Positions 1 through 10,419 of a stretch of DNA of 12,680 bases are shown here, piece after piece. Source of the DNA: CAYLZO01 sp964387775 (GTDB lineage Bacteria; Chloroflexota; Anaerolineae; JAAYZQ01). The notes under the pieces are model-generated. The model worked only from the letters and a program-made list of their open reading frames with translations. It was not told where the DNA came from and made no database searches. The stretch covers positions 1 through 12,680 of the forward strand of contig CAYLZO010000157.1 in assembly GCA_964387775.1 (NCBI GenBank), given 5' to 3'. How positions within the stretch are numbered: the first letter of the stretch is position 1; every line of letters starts with the position of its first letter. Position numbers and translations under genes: made by a program.

Positions 1-1363
<1,363 letters not shown>

Positions 1364-1482
1364 CTTTCCTCCTACCGTTGGCCTGATCTCGGCCACTGCC
1401 TCTTTGCAGTCTGACGCTGCACCGGCTCCCCGGCTGCACGTGGCGGAACAGCGCGCAGCGGGGAGGGGCCAAGTACGTCCAT

Positions 1483-1511
1483 AGTATACTCGCTTTTCTT
1501 TGATCCCGCAA
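1483..1511 (-). promoter_or_regulatory. Sigma70-type promoter of the kinase gene
   Basis: On the minus strand TTGCGG (1511-1506) and TATACT (1488-1483) are separated by exactly 17 bases. The predicted start of transcription near 1476 leaves a leader of about 110 bases before the kinase ATG. The promoter lies just downstream of the stop codon of the metallo-hydrolase, so the kinase need not depend on read-through. No convincing regulatory structure was found in the leader. Confidence 0.6.
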
Positions 1512-1544
1512 GAAGCGATCTGACCTGCCCACGGCTCATGGGTG

Positions 1545-2159
1545 TCAGCGCCAGGTCACGTCGCCGCTCAAGTCCGGGGGATGATCGGCGGCCACAAACT
1601 GCTCAAAGGCGTCCCGCTCGGCGCCGACAATCGTGTGCTCGCCGTGGCCCGGATAGAGTTCTGTGTCGTCGGGCCAGGCAAAGACGGTCACGCCCAGCGA
1701 GGTCAAGCTCTGGGCCAGCGCCTCGGGCGAGGTGGTGTGGCCCGGCCCGCCGGGAAAGACGGCATCGCCGACGAGGACCTGGCCGTCCAGCTTCAGGCAG
1801 ACGCTGCCGGGCGTGTGCCCCGGCACGTGGGCGACCTTGACCCGGCTCTGCCCGACCTCGACCTCCATGCCGTGGAGCAAGGGGAAATCGCCGCTCAAAC
1901 CGAACGCCTCGGCGTCGGCGGGATGGAGGCCGAGGGGCGCGTGAGTCGCCTCCCTCACCGCCTCCAGCGCACCGACGTGATCCCGGTGGGCGTGGGTCAG
2001 CAGGATGCAGCGAACCGGGGCTTCCCCCACCGCGTCCAGGATGGCCTCGGCGTCGGCGCCGGGGTCCACGACAGCGAGCTCGCCGCTTTCCGTACAGCGG
2101 ATCAGGTAACAGTTCATCGGCCAAGGGCCAACTTGCAATTGTTCAAGTTCGAGGCTCAC
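1545..2159 (-). CDS. Metallo-beta-lactamase-fold hydrolase (glyoxalase II-like)
   Basis: This is a 204-residue protein. Metal-binding residues are in the expected order: HAHRDH at 56-61 (H56, H58, D60, H61), H115 in HVPGHTPGS, D132 in LVGDAVF and H172 in YPGHGEHT. This pattern with a short C-terminus matches the glyoxalase II/Zn-hydrolase branch, cytoplasmic enzymes that cleave thioesters or related bonds using two metal ions. It lacks the long C-terminal helical domain of classical glyoxalase II (about 250 residues), so the substrate cannot be named. The start is GTG at 2159, supported by a strong AGGAGGT (2173-2167 on the minus strand) seven bases upstream; no ATG gives a better start. It lies alone between its own promoter and that of the kinase, in the same direction. 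No signal peptide is seen. Confidence 0.9.
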   Translation of the reverse strand: MSLELEQLQVGPWPMNCYLIRCTESGELAVVDPGADAEAILDAVGEAPVRCILLTHAHRDHVGALEAVREATHAPLGLHPADAEAFGLSGDFPLLHGMEVEVGQSRVKVAHVPGHTPGSVCLKLDGQVLVGDAVFPGGPGHTTSPEALAQSLTSLGVTVFAWPDDTELYPGHGEHTIVGAERDAFEQFVAADHPPDLSGDVTWR

Positions 2160-2197
2160 CGTGTCTACCTCCTCTCGGTCTCGGGTTCAACTCGGGC

Positions 2198-2226
2198 ATT
2201 ATACTTCAAAAGCCGGTAGGGAGCAA
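2198..2226 (-). promoter_or_regulatory. Sigma70-type promoter of the metallo-hydrolase gene
   Basis: On the minus strand TTGCTC (2226-2221) and a perfect TATAAT (2203-2198) are spaced by 17 bases. Transcription should begin near 2191, giving a leader of about 30 bases with the Shine-Dalgarno site before the GTG. The promoter diverges from the tRNA promoter; the two -35 boxes are 57 bases apart. Confidence 0.7.
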
Positions 2227-2283
2227 ACGGCTGTTTTCCAAGATGGGCATGGCAAGAGGGCAGGTTTTGTGCCCCGGTCGTTT

Positions 2284-2312
2284 TTGACAATCGGCCCTTT
2301 CTGGGCTATACT
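2284..2312 (+). promoter_or_regulatory. Strong sigma70-type promoter of the tRNA-Ala pair
   Basis: A perfect TTGACA (2284-2289) is followed after 17 bases by TATACT (2307-2312). The first tRNA begins 21 bases after the -10 box, so the primary transcript has only a short 5' leader for RNase P to remove. The near-consensus sequence fits the high output expected of tRNA genes. Confidence 0.8.
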
Positions 2313-2332
2313 AGGCCCCGAAAGAGGCGCGG

Positions 2333-2410
<78 letters not shown>

Positions 2411-2436
2411 CCGCTTCAAATCGCGTAAACGTGCAT

Positions 2437-2512
2437 GGGCCCGTAGCGCAGTTGGGAGCGCACCACAATGGCATTGTGGGGGTCGAGGGTTCGAGTCCCT
2501 CCGGGTCCACCA
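2437..2512 (+). tRNA. tRNA-Ala, anticodon GGC
   Basis: A complete 76-nt cloverleaf with encoded CCA (2510-2512). Acceptor GGGCCCG pairs with CGGGTCC, again with G3:U70. The D arm is GCGC/GCGC, the anticodon stem CCACA/TGTGG, and the T arm GAGGG-TTCGAGT-CCCTC. The anticodon loop ATGGCAT gives GGC at 2470-2472, decoding GCC and GCU, with the A32-U38 pair usual for this isoacceptor. It follows the first tRNA after 28 bases, and the two are very likely cut from one transcript. Confidence 0.97.
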
Positions 2513-2532
2513 GAGTGGCGAGGCTTGGAGAT

Positions 2533-2561
2533 CCCCTTCGTCTAAGACGAAGGGGGTTTTT
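2533..2561 (+). terminator. Intrinsic terminator of the tRNA-Ala operon
   Basis: A perfect 10-bp stem, CCCCTTCGTC (2533-2542) with GACGAAGGGG (2546-2555), has a TAA loop and is followed by G and five T (2557-2561). It lies 20 bases after the second tRNA and only 17 bases before the next start codon, so downstream expression needs read-through or an internal promoter that was not seen. Confidence 0.92.
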
Positions 2562-2578
2562 CGTGCGAGGAGGACGCC

Positions 2579-2923
2579 TTGAAAACCCCTTCGGAAGCGT
2601 ATCACGACGAGAAGGCCCCGGCCTACGATGCCCGATACGACAATGACCCGTTCTTTGTGAAAATCTACGAGCCCGTGACGTGGGACAACGTCCGGCGCTT
2701 TTTGCCGCCACCCCCGGCGCAGGTACTCGATGCCGGCGGTGGCACAGGACGCTGGACCTTGCCCCTGGCCGAAGCGGGGTACGACGTCACCCTGACCGAC
2801 CTCTCCCAGGGCATGCTCGACGTGGCGCGCAGCAAGCTGGAGGCCGCCGGGCTGCTGGAGCGGGTGACGATCCTGCGCCAGGACATCCGCCACATGGAGG
2901 TGACGGGGGTGAAAATATGGTAA
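2579..2923 (+). CDS. 3'-truncated class I SAM-dependent methyltransferase
   Basis: This 114-residue product matches only the N-terminal half of a Rossmann-fold methyltransferase: motif I VLDAGGGTG (49-57) for SAM binding, an acidic end of strand 2 in LTDLS (D74) and ILRQDIRHME (98-107, D102) for the adenine side. Family members usually run to about 230-270 residues; here the reading departs from the family after HMEV and ends in TGVKIW. The substrate-side strands and cap are missing, so catalysis is doubtful. The start is TTG 2579, backed by AGGAGG (2568-2573) five bases upstream; no ATG competes. It overlaps the lipoprotein gene by 7 bases. It may be a decayed gene whose 3' end was lost in a deletion that joined it to the next gene, or a retained fragment. 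The fold call is firm, function is not. Confidence 0.8.
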   Translation: MKTPSEAYHDEKAPAYDARYDNDPFFVKIYEPVTWDNVRRFLPPPPAQVLDAGGGTGRWTLPLAEAGYDVTLTDLSQGMLDVARSKLEAAGLLERVTILRQDIRHMEVTGVKIW

Positions 2924-3411
2924 AGCTCAGGGCCTTTTTTCTTCCGTTGTTGGCCGCGATCTCGCTGGCGGCCTGTGCTGGACCGACGCCCACCGACAGA
3001 CCGACTCCCTCGCCGATGCCCTCCGGCGCATTGGCGATCTCGCTGAACGCGGGGTACGATGCGGCCGTCCAGGAGGTGAACCTGACCTTGGCCAACCTCG
3101 GCCACGAAGCGGTGTATCTGCCCGTCTGCGGGCCGTGGGAGATCTTTGACGTAAAAGATCCAGAGCGCCCGGTGTGGCTGCTGGTCTGCGAGGTCGATTT
3201 CTTGGGCTACAGGGTCGAGCCCGGCGAGACGTTTACCGACACCGTGGCGACAGAGTTGGGACCCGGCATCTATCAGGCACGGACCCAGGCCTACGCCGGC
3301 TGCACACTGGACGAGGCCAAAACGCTGAGCCGGGCCGAAACCTACTATGGGGAGTTCAGTGACTGCGCGATGCGAAAGGTGATCGTCTCACCGCCCTTTG
3401 ACGTGGAATGA
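2917..3411 (+). CDS. Small lipoprotein, unknown function
   Basis: A 164-residue protein. The N-terminus is a lipoprotein signal: basic MVKLR, a hydrophobic core, then lipobox L17-A18-A19-C20 with Cys20 as the lipidated residue. A Pro/Thr/Ser-rich tether (about 23-36) leads to a domain with alternating beta-strand pattern (38-164) and four cysteines (71, 91, 129, 150) that could form two disulfides outside the membrane. The strand pattern suggests an Ig-like or BsuPI-like sandwich, but no family was recognised with certainty. The ATG at 2917 is preceded by GGGGG (2905-2909). It overlaps the methyltransferase fragment by 7 bases and the hydrolase by 4 (ATGA), so the three appear translationally coupled. 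It looks complete, unlike its two neighbours. Confidence 0.78.
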   Translation: MVKLRAFFLPLLAAISLAACAGPTPTDRPTPSPMPSGALAISLNAGYDAAVQEVNLTLANLGHEAVYLPVCGPWEIFDVKDPERPVWLLVCEVDFLGYRVEPGETFTDTVATELGPGIYQARTQAYAGCTLDEAKTLSRAETYYGEFSDCAMRKVIVSPPFDVE

Positions 3412-3947
3412 GCGTGCAAACCGGCGTTCTCGACGCCCTGTCCGACGCCGGCTTGACGGCTTACGCCCTCGATCTCATCGGTTGCGGCGAGTCGGGCGGC
3501 GAGCGGCTGGACCACGAGCGGCAAGCCGCCGCCCTGCTGGACCTGATGGACGCCGAAGGGCTGGAGACCGCTACGCTCGGCGGCGTGTCGTGGGGCGGCC
3601 TGATCGCCCTGGAGGTGGCCCTGCGCGCCCCGGATCGGGTCGAGCGGCTCATCCTGGTGGACAGTGCCGGCGCCGGCCAGTTCGAAGAGGAGAACCTGGA
3701 AAGCATCACCTGCCCGACGCTGGTGCTCTGGGGCGAGGACGACTCGGTGCTGCCTTTGGCCAACGCCGCCTGGTTCGGCGTGGCCCTCCCCAACAGCCAG
3801 GTGGAGACGATCCCCGACGTGACGGCCCAGGAGGGCGTGCCCGAGTGGGGCGGGCACCATCCCATGCGCTTCAAGCCGGAGGCGTTCAATCAGATCGTGA
3901 TCGAGTTCCTGCGCAGCCAGAATCCAGGTCCTGCCGGTCAGAGTTGA
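3408..3947 (+). CDS. Alpha/beta hydrolase lacking N-terminal strands and lid
   Basis: A 179-residue protein with the core of an alpha/beta hydrolase: DLIGCGESGG (22-31), nucleophile elbow GVSWG (59-63, S61), acid in LWGEDD (D111 or D112) and a histidine in WGGHH (H150 or H151). A whole catalytic triad is thus present. Usual members are about 260-300 residues. Here the first strands and the HG oxyanion motif before VLDAL are absent, and the lid between ILVDSAG and CPTLVLWG is reduced to about a dozen residues. It starts with ATG overlapping the TGA of the lipoprotein. Either it is a fragment left by deletion or an unusually minimal enzyme; the substrate is unknown. Its stop codon overlaps the -35 box of leuS. 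Confidence 0.8.
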   Translation: MSVQTGVLDALSDAGLTAYALDLIGCGESGGERLDHERQAAALLDLMDAEGLETATLGGVSWGGLIALEVALRAPDRVERLILVDSAGAGQFEEENLESITCPTLVLWGEDDSVLPLANAAWFGVALPNSQVETIPDVTAQEGVPEWGGHHPMRFKPEAFNQIVIEFLRSQNPGPAGQS

Positions 3948-3972
3948 CGGGTCGGTCGTTCTGGTGTAGAAT
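3944..3972 (+). promoter_or_regulatory. Sigma70-type promoter of leuS
   Basis: TTGACG (3944-3949) and TAGAAT (3967-3972) are separated by 17 bases. The -35 box contains the TGA stop of the upstream hydrolase gene. Predicted transcription from near 3980 gives a leader of about 30 bases before the leuS ATG. No T-box or other leader structure fits in this short space, so leuS appears not to be controlled by a T-box here. Confidence 0.75.
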
Positions 3973-4009
3973 GCGCCAGACTGGACCAGACTTTAAACGA
4001 GGTGACAGC

Positions 4010-6838
<2,829 letters not shown>

Positions 6839-6896
6839 GCTTTACGGCATTGGACCTCTCAGAGCCGGAGAAAACCGACACACGCCCCCTTGCGTG

Positions 6897-6925
6897 TTGC
6901 CCTGCTCTAGAATCTGAGGTATAAT
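6897..6925 (+). promoter_or_regulatory. Sigma70-type promoter of the polysaccharide genes
   Basis: TTGCCC (6897-6902) and a perfect TATAAT (6920-6925) are spaced by 17 bases, in the leuS to sugar-transferase gap. A short inverted repeat ACACGC/GCGTGT (6880-6885 and 6892-6897) ends on the first base of the -35 box. It has no T run, so it is not an obvious leuS terminator; it could be an operator, but that is only a possibility. Confidence 0.7.
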
Positions 6926-6939
6926 ACCGAAAAGGAGAA

Positions 6940-6978
6940 GCGGGAAAAACCGCCTCGCGCCCAAGAAATCGGGGCGGT
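6940..6978 (+). promoter_or_regulatory. Leader with two mutually exclusive hairpins
   Basis: GCGG (6940-6943) can pair with CCGC (6950-6953) around an A-rich loop. The same downstream bases, as ACCGCC (6949-6954), can instead pair with GGCGGT (6973-6978), which ends two bases before the GAGGAG ribosome site. The alternatives could tune translation of the sugar transferase. The stems are short and may be chance in GC-rich DNA. Confidence 0.3.
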
Positions 6979-6994
6979 GAGAGGAGATGGCACC

Positions 6995-8404
6995 ATGTGG
7001 GAGCGCCCGAGGGTGGATTATGCTCTCCTACGCTTACTGGCGGATATTGCCCTCACGGAACTGGCCCTGTTCCTGTCTGGGATCGTATACTCGCTGTTAC
7101 CGGCTTTTATACCCGTGGCCGATAAAGCCCCGCGTCCCGATGTTGCGATCTATGTCCTGGTCGCACTCGTCTGGGGTGCGGGGTTCTTGTTACTGTCGGT
7201 GTACGCACCCCGCGACCAGCGGGCCGTGGACGAGGCCCAGGGGCTCTTTGTCGCCATTACCCTGTCTGCCTTTGCCTTGGCCGGCATCCTCTTTTTTGTC
7301 TTTCCCGAAATCGCCAGGGGCCAGATCCTCCTCTTCTACGCCCTGACCGTCTTCCTGGTCAATGGTTCGCGGCTGCTCGTCCGGCTCGTGCTGAAATGGA
7401 CCGGCCGGCCCCGATATACGCGCCGTCGGGTTCTGATCCTGGGTGCTGGGGAGATCGGACAAGACGTCGCCAAGATGCTGGCCCAGCATAGCTGGGCGGG
7501 GCTGGAGCCGGTCGGCTTTTTGACCGACGCGACTTGGGCCCAAACTGAGGTGGGAGATTTACCGGTCTTGGGCCAAATGGAGGAGGTGGCCGAGCACGTC
7601 AAGGCATTGGCCATCGACGAAGTGGTCGTTGCACTGCCGCCGGGTTCCTACGATCGGTTCTTTCGCCTGCTTGCCCACCTGCGCGACCTGCCGGCCCGGG
7701 TCCGCATCGTGCCCGATTACGTCAAAAACACCTTGTTCCGCACGACCGTCGAGGATTTTGCCGGCGTACCGATGATTACGATCCAGAAACCGACCCTGAC
7801 GCCCTTTGAGCGGCAGATCAAGCGGCTCTTTGACCTGGCGGTCGGGACGCTGACCCTGGCGCTCGTTTCCCCCGTTCTGGCCATTGTCGCCGTCGCCATT
7901 CGTCTTGATTCGCCGGGACCGATCATTTTTCGACAGCAGCGCGTCGGCGAGAATGGCAAGCTGTTCTGGATGTACAAGTTCCGGTCGATGGTCAAAGACG
8001 CCGACCGGCAACAGGCCAAGGCGATCCGCATCCGGGAGGATGGCGAGATCCTCTACAAGCACCGGGACGATCCCCGCATCACGCGCGTGGGCAAGTTCAT
8101 CCGCCGCACCAGCCTGGACGAGCTCCCTCAGCTCATCAACGTGCTCAAGGGCGACATGAGCCTCATCGGCCCCCGCCCCGAGTTGCCCTGGCTGGTGGAG
8201 CGTTACGAGCCTTGGCAGTGGCAGCGCTTCTCGGTGCCCCAGGGGATTACCGGCTGGTGGCAGGTCAACGGCCGCAGCGACAAGCCCATGCACCTCTACA
8301 CCGAAGAAGACCTCTTTTACATCCAGAACTACTCCTTCCTCCTCGACATCCAGATCTTGTGGCGCACCATCGGCGCTGTAGCCAAGAGCAAAGGCGCCTT
8401 TTGA
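6995..8404 (+). CDS. Polyprenyl-phosphate sugar-1-phosphate transferase
   Basis: A 469-residue membrane enzyme of the WbaP/WcaJ/EpsL type, which starts polysaccharide repeat assembly by moving a hexose-1-phosphate from a nucleotide sugar to undecaprenyl phosphate. Order of parts: about four N-terminal membrane segments (10-130), a CoA-binding-like Rossmann domain with VLILGAGEIGQ (146-156), a hydrophobic re-entrant segment (278-303), then the catalytic domain with PIIFRQQRVGENG (309-321), KFRSM (328-332), RRTSLDELPQL (370-380), DMSLIGPRPELP (387-398), ITGWWQVNGRSD (418-429) and YIQNYSFLLD (442-451). The start ATG 6995 sits eight bases after GAGGAG (6981-6986); GTG 6977 upstream in frame lies before that site and is unlikely. 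Length and motifs are full. The sugar cannot be told from sequence. Its stop overlaps the next gene by four bases. Confidence 0.93.
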   Translation: MWERPRVDYALLRLLADIALTELALFLSGIVYSLLPAFIPVADKAPRPDVAIYVLVALVWGAGFLLLSVYAPRDQRAVDEAQGLFVAITLSAFALAGILFFVFPEIARGQILLFYALTVFLVNGSRLLVRLVLKWTGRPRYTRRRVLILGAGEIGQDVAKMLAQHSWAGLEPVGFLTDATWAQTEVGDLPVLGQMEEVAEHVKALAIDEVVVALPPGSYDRFFRLLAHLRDLPARVRIVPDYVKNTLFRTTVEDFAGVPMITIQKPTLTPFERQIKRLFDLAVGTLTLALVSPVLAIVAVAIRLDSPGPIIFRQQRVGENGKLFWMYKFRSMVKDADRQQAKAIRIREDGEILYKHRDDPRITRVGKFIRRTSLDELPQLINVLKGDMSLIGPRPELPWLVERYEPWQWQRFSVPQGITGWWQVNGRSDKPMHLYTEEDLFYIQNYSFLLDIQILWRTIGAVAKSKGAF

Positions 8405-10329
8405 ACGGAGCAGATACGTCGCCGGTGCATCCGCCGTCTGAAAAGCCGTCGCCCCCAAAGCGAAGGCTTTTACTTTTGGTCCTGGCTCTGACCTTCGTGC
8501 GTGGGCTGCTCTACCTGGCCCTCATGCCCCCCTGGCAGCACTACGACGAACCGACCCACTTTGAATACGTGCGGCTCATCGCCGAACGGAAGCACCTGCC
8601 CCAGCCCGGCGACTATGACCTGGAGATGCGGCGCCAGATCGCGGCGTCTATGCGGGCCGCGGACTTTTGGCAAAGCCAACCGCCGCCCATCGACTTCTGG
8701 TCTGACCAGCCCCCCGAAATCGGTATCAGCGAGTTACAGCATCCGCCCCTCTACTACACACTGCTGGCCCTGCCCCAACTGCTCGTCACCTACCAGGAAG
8801 TCGAAACGCAACTCTACCTGGCCCGGCTGGGCTCAGTCGGGCTGTACCTCGTCGTCGTTGCCGCCGCCTATGGCCTCGCCCGCGAGGCGCTTCCTGGCCG
8901 CCGCTGGCTGCCCCTCGGGGTCGCGACGTTTATCGCCTTTCTCCCACCCTTCACCGATTTGATGAGCGGCGTCAACAACGATGTCGGCGCAGCGGCGGCC
9001 ACCAGCCTCCTCCTCTGGGCCGCCGCCCGCCTGGTCCGCAGAGGCTGGTCGCTCCGGCGAGGAGCGGGGATTGTACTCCTGGTTCTCGTGTGCCTTTTCA
9101 CCAAGAGCACGGCCGGTCTGGTGGCCGTCGCCATTCTCCTGGCCTTGGGCGTGATGGCCGTGCCCTCCACCCTGCGCCGCTGGGCGGGGATTGGGCTGGC
9201 TGTCTTGCTTTTGGCCGCCCTTTTCGGCACCTTGACCTGGAGCGAGCAGGCAGCAAGCTGGTACAGCACAGCCCCAGCCGGGGGGCAGAACCGCCTGGAG
9301 ACAAACACCCCGATGGGCCGCTCAGCGCTCGTCTTATCGAGCGAGAGCGCTGGGTTGTCGCACCACATCTTCCAGGAACTGGACCGGGCTCAGGGCAGGG
9401 AGCTGCGCGGCCAGACGGTCACGCTGGGCGCCTGGCTGCGCGCCCCGGCCGGGGCCGAAGGGGAGCTCGATCTGATCCTGGTCGATGGCCTGACCACACA
9501 TTCCCATCGGATGCCGGCCACGGCTGACTGGTGTTTTCACGCCTTCACGGCCACGGTCAGCACCGAGGCGCCCGGCCTGGCCGTCCACGCCCTCCTCCCA
9601 AAACGAGCGGGCGCCGCTCAAAGGGGTTACATCGACGGCCTGATCCTGGCCGAGGGCACCATGCCCCTGGACCAGGCCCCTGTGTTCGACACGGTCCAGG
9701 CCAAGGCGGCCCGCTGGGGCTCGCGCTCGGTGACCAACCTCCTCCGCAATGGATCGGCAGAGAGCACCTGGCCCGTCCTGAGGCCCTGGATCGGCAGCGT
9801 GGAGGTCTATCGCACTCCCCTGGCCCACATCTTTCACTCTCTGTGGGAGTGGCGGCGCACGGCCTGGGTCTATGGCTTTGAGTTTACGATCTTGTTCCAG
9901 AGCTTCTGGGGCCGGTTCGGCTGGAACCACCTGGCCTTGCCGGGGGCCTACTTCTATCCCTTGGCCCTCCTCACCCTCGCGGGCCTCGCCGGCAGTGGAC
10001 TGGCGCTGGTGCGGGCCTTGCGCGCCCGGGGCGCGGCGAAACCCTGGCGCTGGCGGGCCTGGGTTCTGATGGGGATCATGCTGCTACTGGCCTGGGGCAG
10101 TGCCGTCCTGCGCGTCCATCCGGTGCTCCTCACCCAGAACCTCTTCTGGCCGGTGGCCCGTTACGCCTCAGTCGCCATCGTGCCGACGGCGGCCGTGCTC
10201 TGTTTCGGCTGGGCCAAACTCGTCCCCCGCCGCTGGCGTCGAGAGGCGGCCTGGCTGGGCCTGCTGGGCCTGATCCTCCTCGATGCGGTCGCGCTGGGGA
10301 CCGTCATCCTACCCTACTACTACGCCTGA
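8401..10329 (+). CDS. GT-C/DUF2142-like membrane glycosyltransferase with embedded sugar-binding-like domain
   Basis: A 642-residue multi-pass membrane protein, probably a polyprenyl-phosphate-sugar-dependent (GT-C fold) glycosyltransferase. After the first membrane span lies WQHYDEPTHFEY (45-56), with an acidic pair where GT-C enzymes hold their catalytic Asp, then ELQHPPLYYTLLALP (111-125), as in DUF2142 proteins. Six or so further spans (140-280) precede an extracytoplasmic block (about 285-460) whose strands (TVTLGAWLRA, NLLRNGSAES) resemble a jelly-roll carbohydrate-binding module, then FWGRFGWNHLALPGAYFY (502-519) and four more spans. The start is TTG 8401 in a TTGA overlap with the sugar-transferase stop, implying coupling; GTG 8425 is an alternative, and either leaves all motifs. 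The acceptor is probably a lipid-linked glycan made by the partner gene. Family assignment is moderate. Confidence 0.8.
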   Translation: MNGADTSPVHPPSEKPSPPKRRLLLLVLALTFVRGLLYLALMPPWQHYDEPTHFEYVRLIAERKHLPQPGDYDLEMRRQIAASMRAADFWQSQPPPIDFWSDQPPEIGISELQHPPLYYTLLALPQLLVTYQEVETQLYLARLGSVGLYLVVVAAAYGLAREALPGRRWLPLGVATFIAFLPPFTDLMSGVNNDVGAAAATSLLLWAAARLVRRGWSLRRGAGIVLLVLVCLFTKSTAGLVAVAILLALGVMAVPSTLRRWAGIGLAVLLLAALFGTLTWSEQAASWYSTAPAGGQNRLETNTPMGRSALVLSSESAGLSHHIFQELDRAQGRELRGQTVTLGAWLRAPAGAEGELDLILVDGLTTHSHRMPATADWCFHAFTATVSTEAPGLAVHALLPKRAGAAQRGYIDGLILAEGTMPLDQAPVFDTVQAKAARWGSRSVTNLLRNGSAESTWPVLRPWIGSVEVYRTPLAHIFHSLWEWRRTAWVYGFEFTILFQSFWGRFGWNHLALPGAYFYPLALLTLAGLAGSGLALVRALRARGAAKPWRWRAWVLMGIMLLLAWGSAVLRVHPVLLTQNLFWPVARYASVAIVPTAAVLCFGWAKLVPRRWRREAAWLGLLGLILLDAVALGTVILPYYYA

Positions 10330-10353
10330 CACACCCAAAAGTGCATCACAACA

Positions 10354-10381
10354 GCACCGGGGCGAGCCCGGCGCCGTTTTT
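10354..10381 (+). terminator. Intrinsic terminator of the polysaccharide genes
   Basis: GCACCGGG (10354-10361) pairs with CCCGGCGC (10367-10374), with one A-C mismatch and loop GCGAG, followed by CG and five T (10377-10381). It lies 24 bases after the stop codon. On the other strand the mismatch becomes a G-U pair, so the stem is stronger, but the nearest T run is some distance away; it may also slow convergent transcription from the HdrA gene. Confidence 0.65.
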
Positions 10382-10419
10382 CCGATGGGCAACAGTCTGA
10401 ATTTATGCTGCGCCTGTGG

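Noticed and set aside
1364..1544. Structured RNA in the kinase leader.
   Set aside because: Only a short CCGG/CCGG pairing and a GCTGCAC direct repeat were seen, too weak to support a riboswitch or terminator.
3398..4009. Upstream extension of the leuS frame to 3398.
   Set aside because: It reads as Arg-rich out-of-frame sequence over the alpha/beta hydrolase gene; a promoter and ribosome site place the leuS start at 4010.
6977..6979. GTG as the start of the sugar transferase.
   Set aside because: The GAGGAG site lies downstream of it and is well spaced for ATG 6995; the added residues MRGDGT have no family support.
8212..8400. Longer N-terminus of the GT-C-like protein inside the sugar-transferase gene.
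   Set aside because: That part reads as His/Arg/Pro-rich out-of-frame sequence; the TTGA overlap at 8401 is a normal coupled start.
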